From the NCBI GenBank assembly GCA_947683625.1, contig CANTUR010000046.1, positions 2,654,501-2,718,500 of the forward strand: a stretch of 64,000 nt of DNA, given 5' to 3'. A program made the position numbers and the translations under genes. The stretch's first letter is position 1. Each line of letters starts with the position of its first letter. The stretch comes from Mallotus nudiflorus (taxonomy: Eukaryota; Streptophyta; Magnoliopsida; Malpighiales; Euphorbiaceae). Positions 59,590 to 64,000 of the stretch are shown one piece after another. The notes below the pieces were generated by a model. It worked only from the letters and a program-made list of their open reading frames with translations, was not told the DNA's origin and did not search any database.

Positions 59590-60180
59590 TGTTTAATTAT
59601 TTGTTTCCTATATATAGTGAGTCTAATATTTTTTTTTTCACGTAGGGATAGATAAAATTGTAAAAAAGTCTTCACTATTATTATATAAAGATTGGATACT
59701 TCCGTCATTTACTAATTAAAGTAAAATTAAATTAATTAAAATATAATAATTGGATATATAATTTCAATTTGATAACAAAATTTATTTCTTATTTTAATTA
59801 GGTTAACTTCTATTTTATCTCTAATAAAAATTAAATTAATTAAAATATAATTTTAAATTAATTGAAAGTATGTTTTCTATTTTAATTAGGTTAACTTATA
59901 TTTATCTCTAATAAAATTAAATTAAGTTAATTAAAATATAATTCTAATTTAATTGAAAGTATATTTCCTATTCTAATTAGGTTAATTTCTATTTTATCTC
60001 TAATAAAAATGAAATTAATTAACATATAACTCTAATTTAATTCAAAGAATGTTTCCTATTTTAATTATATTAATTTCTATTTTATCTCTAAAAAAATTAA
60101 ATTAATTAAAATTTTAGTGATAATTTTGTTAAAAATACATTTTTCTCAATTTTAATTAGCTATACTTATATTTTATTCAA
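59290..60180. repeat. 88-91-bp AT-rich minisatellite
   Basis: Diverged units contain 'attaggttaacttctattttatctctaa' then 'aaattaaattaattaaaatataat'. Repeated landmarks occur at about 59381, 59468, 59798, 59886, 59977, 60064 and 60155, a spacing of 87-91 bp. The gap at 59490-59790 contains a TAA run (about 59560-59587) and the conserved 'tatatagtgagtctaat' block. The minus ORF at 59526-59708 reads this repeat and is not a gene. Confidence 0.75.
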
Positions 60181-60779
60181 TATTAATCAAATTAGATAAT
60201 ATAATTTTATAAGTCTTATTATATTAAATTTAATAAGTAAATAATTAAAATGAAATTAATAAATTTTATGAAAATATGAAAAGCACATAATTTGTTTTAA
60301 AAGTAGATATTTTTATAAATTAAATATTCATAAATAAAAAATAAAACATATAATTTGTTAGCAAAATAGTATAATTACTATTTTTATATTTTTTTTATAA
60401 AATTTAACAAAAAAAAGTTAAAATTAAATTAATTAATATTTATCATTTAATTATTAGTTAACTTAAGAAAATACATTAAATTAATTTTTTTGTAAATAAA
60501 AGTATTAATATTAAAAATATTAAAGAAACAAAGTGTCATAACTCAAATAAAAAATTTACTAAATTATAAATTTAATGGGATTGTAATATTCAAACTGTTA
60601 TATAAAGAAATATAACTTTTATAATTTTTAAATTTTTTATTATCAAATAACTAATAATGTTTTATTATTTTATGATTAATTATGACCGCAATATTTTTTC
60701 ACATGAAATCTATTCTATAGTTGAGAAAAGTTAATTATAAAAAAATTAAAGTAATATCATATAACTATTTAAATAAAAT
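60181..60779. other. AT-rich spacer
   Basis: Extremely AT-rich, without ORFs or recognisable repeats beyond short A and T runs. Confidence 0.4.
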
Positions 60780-60882
60780 AATTATAAAAATTTTAATGAA
60801 TTATAACTATATTAAGTTACTATTAAATTTTTATAGAAATAAATAAGATTTTATAAAATAATAATAATAATAATAATAATAA

Positions 60883-60917
<35 letters not shown>

Positions 60918-61463
60918 TTAATTGTTTATTTACTATATATCATTAGTCAAATAAATTTTTTATTTACGTATAAAACATGTAACTGTTTACTAGTATGTGT
61001 GTGTGTATATATATATATATATATACACACACAGAGGGCCGGGAGGGGGGAGGCGCAAAGGACAGGTAAAATTATGAAAAAGTCTTCACTTATTATTATA
61101 TAAAAATTTAATCATTTAATTATTTACTAATAAAAATTAAATTAAATTAATTAAATATAATTTTAATTTGATAGAAAATCTATTTTCTATATTAATTAGG
61201 TTAACTTTTATGTTATCTCTAATAAAAATTAAATTAACTAAAATATAGGAATTTAATTGAAAGTATGTTTTTTATTTTATTTATGTTAATTTCCATTTTA
61301 TCTCCAACAAAAATTCTAATTAAAAGTATATTTTTTATTCTAAATAGGTGAACTTAAAAAAAAACTAATTATAAGAATATTAAATTAATATCATATAATT
61401 ATTTAAATAAAATATTATGAAAATTGTAATGAATCAAATTGTTATCTTTTTAAAAAATTTATG

Positions 61464-61496
<33 letters not shown>

Positions 61497-61590
61497 GTTT
61501 ACCTGTTTATTTATTATATATCATGAATAAAATAACTTTTTTATTTATGTATTAAATATGTAATTATTTATTAGTATATATATATAATTT
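60780..61590. repeat. Further copies of the AT-rich dispersed repeat
   Basis: Two copies (about 60780-61030 and 61180-61590) repeat the block order seen at 23060: 'attataaaaattttaatga', an ATA/AAG or ATA/TAT run, 'tttactatatatca', 'tgtttactagtatgtgtgtg' and a TA run. Between them 61035-61065 is an unusual G-rich patch (GAGGGCCGGGAGGGGGGAGG). Confidence 0.6.
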
Positions 61591-64000
61591 TACATTTTAA
61601 ATTATGTGAATAGCCTATTTTTCTGAAGTTGTGCTATGCTTTCAGTAACTTAATGCATTGCACATGAGTGTATGCATGGATTTTCCTGGAGGTAGAAAAA
61701 TAATACCCTATTAATACTTCCTGTCATGTGCTTCTCAAAAGGATAGATGTCTTATTTATTTATTTAAAAATAATCTTTTATTGGAATGGAAACAGATGTT
61801 GATATGATTAGCGAAGCTCGCATGTAATTTAAATCAAATAGTCTCTTTTTTTTCTTTTTCGTTTTTTTTTGTTAAAACCCAAAGATATCGTGCATATCAA
61901 TCGAAACTATATTCCATCCAATATTATGACAATTATATGTTATCTAGTGCAATAGTTTCTGTTGAGTATGCTATAATTTAAGTGGGAACATTCATTGTCA
62001 AGCTATATATACTTGCAAATTGATGACTAATATCCAATCATATGTCTTTCATTTATATCTTAGTTAACAAGTTTAAGAATAACCTTGATTTCTATTTCTA
62101 AAAGTTTTCTTTTTTCCCTTGATCTCTAATGTTCCATTCCCATTGTGCCTTTTTTATGTTTAGTAATGCATTCTGCCTTTTACTTTCCAAAAAAAAAAAT
62201 CTCCCACTCCCATTGTGGCACTTCAAAAGCAAATATTAACAACCTGGATCTCCCTTTTGTCGCCATTTATTATTAGTAAAATAATGAATCCATTATTAAT
62301 CCATATTCTTTTGAGTTTGGCATATTCAAATATAACAAGCTTTCCTAAGCTATTTTGGCCTATAGCAAGTTACTCATTCTCCTCTCATTCTCTTCAGACA
62401 AAAATATTATCTGTAGTAGAGCTGAAGGTAAAGCATAGGTTAGGGAAGTTGCCGTAGCCGGCCGAATTTGTCGATTTTGATCTCACGGAATGCCAATTAA
62501 GACAAATCCAATGATAATTGTTGAGATTAATATGGTTTTTCCATTGAGTTTAGTGATTGATGGATACCCTTCATTGCAATCCTTGCAAATATATATGATA
62601 TTTTTATATATAAGATTAACTTGGTCGCTTCTGCCATGTGATGCCATAACTAAGGACAAATTAGACCTCTTCCCTCCAGGACAAATAGGGTTTTAATTTT
62701 ACTAAAATGTGACTCCGTGTAATCCATAAACACTATGTATTATTCGTCTAATTTTTCCTACTTGTTGCTTGCGGTGAAAAATCATACATATATATATATA
62801 TGCATTTTTCATTTTTTAATTAATAATTATTTTCGTATACTCACGAGTAGTTTAAATGACAACATTTGTGGATATTTAAATGTAAAAAATAAGGTTTAAT
62901 TACCCATCTTCTCCTACTCTCCACTTGAAAAATTAAATCACTTGAATTTTATTGATTTACCAAAAAAGTAATTATTATTAATGTACCAAAAAAACTAATA
63001 TAATTAGTTTTTAGTGATTTCATATTAATATAATATAAAAATTCAATAATAAAATTTATTTTCCATGTAATTTAATATGGAACTAACAACAAAAGACTTC
63101 TAATACATTTCAAATTTATTTAAAATTAATATTTATAAATTTTGAAAATACATATTTATACAATTTATTGTGAGACTACATGCAAAATAACTAAAATAAT
63201 CTATTATTAAAATTCATATTATATTAATGTTATTATAAAAACAAATAAAAGCCAACAACTCAAGTTTAATATTGTACTAAAATATAATGTGACAAAAACC
63301 CCAGACTAAAAAATGACAAGGAAAAAAAATCATGTCATAAAGTGAAAAATTGCATGTCCTCAATTTTTTTAGTACTTGTTTATGTGTGGTATAAATTAAA
63401 ATAAAGTCTGCATATGTTATTAATTATAAGAGGCAACATACTTTCGATCTTTTCCTTATACCCATTCAATTATGGGCGTCAAGTTTAGCTGAGGCTCAAG
63501 TACTTATGGAGGATGTTCCACCTCCTTCCATCAGTTCTTATGCATCAGATTCTCTTTAGTTTTAATGCAATCGTATACATATATAATACTATTTGAGCCA
63601 ACATCAATCTCCATAACTATTCAGTAGAATTATTTGTTACAGCTTTGCCACATGTGAAGACATGTCTTTATCACTTTCGTGAAACAATCCGATGGAAATC
63701 CTGTGATTTGGATTGTACATTCCTTTGCAGGTAAAAAAAGGTTTTTTACTTTATTGCTGCTAGATTCTTGTCTCTACGATTTACGTAGTGATAGCAGCAA
63801 TATCTGCTTATGCATATACCCATTTCACCCTTCAGTCAACATCTTCAAAGTGTTACACATACAATTGTTCTAATTTTTTTGAAAGTCAGTTGTGAAATAT
63901 TTGGCATTGGTTGTAGAGTGTATGTATATTTGAATTATATTATAAAATTATCATAGTTATGTGAAAAGAGTGGATTATGTCCCTATATGGTTGTTCTATA
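61591..64000. other. Right-end sequence without recognised genes
   Basis: AT-rich DNA, less repetitive than the rest. Short + frames at 62215-62457, 62490-62696 and 63679-63873 show no domains. A + frame at about 63403-63561 ends in AEAQVLMEDVPPPSISSYA and has protein-like composition, but has no start codon or neighbours to support it. Confidence 0.4.

Overview
The window looks like a repeat-dense, AT-rich nuclear segment of a flowering plant, probably a eudicot. It holds one clear host gene, a GRAS-family transcription factor near 57.3-58.6 kb on the minus strand. Nearly everything from 1 to about 56.6 kb is transposable-element sequence: Ty1/copia, Ty3/gypsy chromovirus, Tat/Ogre-like non-autonomous LTR elements and one CACTA-type element. 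No tRNA, rRNA, CRISPR or bacterial-type gene organisation was seen.

Layout. 1-18,393 is a minus-strand Ty1/copia element (copia-1). Its left LTR is split by a 10.2 kb Tat/Ogre-like element (A, 804-10,998) flanked by a 5-bp target duplication ATAAC. Element A has lost all coding sequence and carries a direct tandem duplication of about 4,009 bp. 18.4-23.9 kb holds a truncated LTR of the same Tat-like family plus unassigned AT-rich DNA. 23,928-27,671 is a 3.7 kb solo LTR of a chromovirus, flanked by GAAAA. 27.7-29.5 kb is unassigned.

29.5-56.6 kb reads as a nested stack. The remnant of a second copia element (copia-2, plus strand, 54.86-56.64 kb) appears to be broken by Tat-like element C (29.5-31.7 kb and about 54.74-54.86 kb). 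Element C appears to be broken by a decayed chromovirus (33.3-54.2 kb). That chromovirus is cleanly interrupted between its RNase H and integrase domains by Tat-like element B (36,950-48,584, target duplication ATTAT). B keeps a broken gag but no pol, and has long tandem arrays in its 3' untranslated half. A 0.95 kb CACTA-type element sits in the copia-2 LTR, about 0.7 kb downstream of the GRAS gene.

57.2-59.0 kb is the host gene with a candidate poly(A) signal, a 40-codon upstream ORF and a TATA box. 59.0-61.6 kb is an AT-rich minisatellite and related dispersed repeat, also present at 23.06-23.37 kb. 61.6-64.0 kb is AT-rich sequence in which I recognise no gene.

The retroelement genes are not functional as read, because every pol or gag contains stops, frameshifts or deletions. 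The observations most worth following are the mosaic tandem duplication in element A, the sense-strand 19-residue repeat frame shared by A and B, the divergent 3' arrays in related elements, and a 117-bp-arm palindrome confined to one chromovirus LTR.
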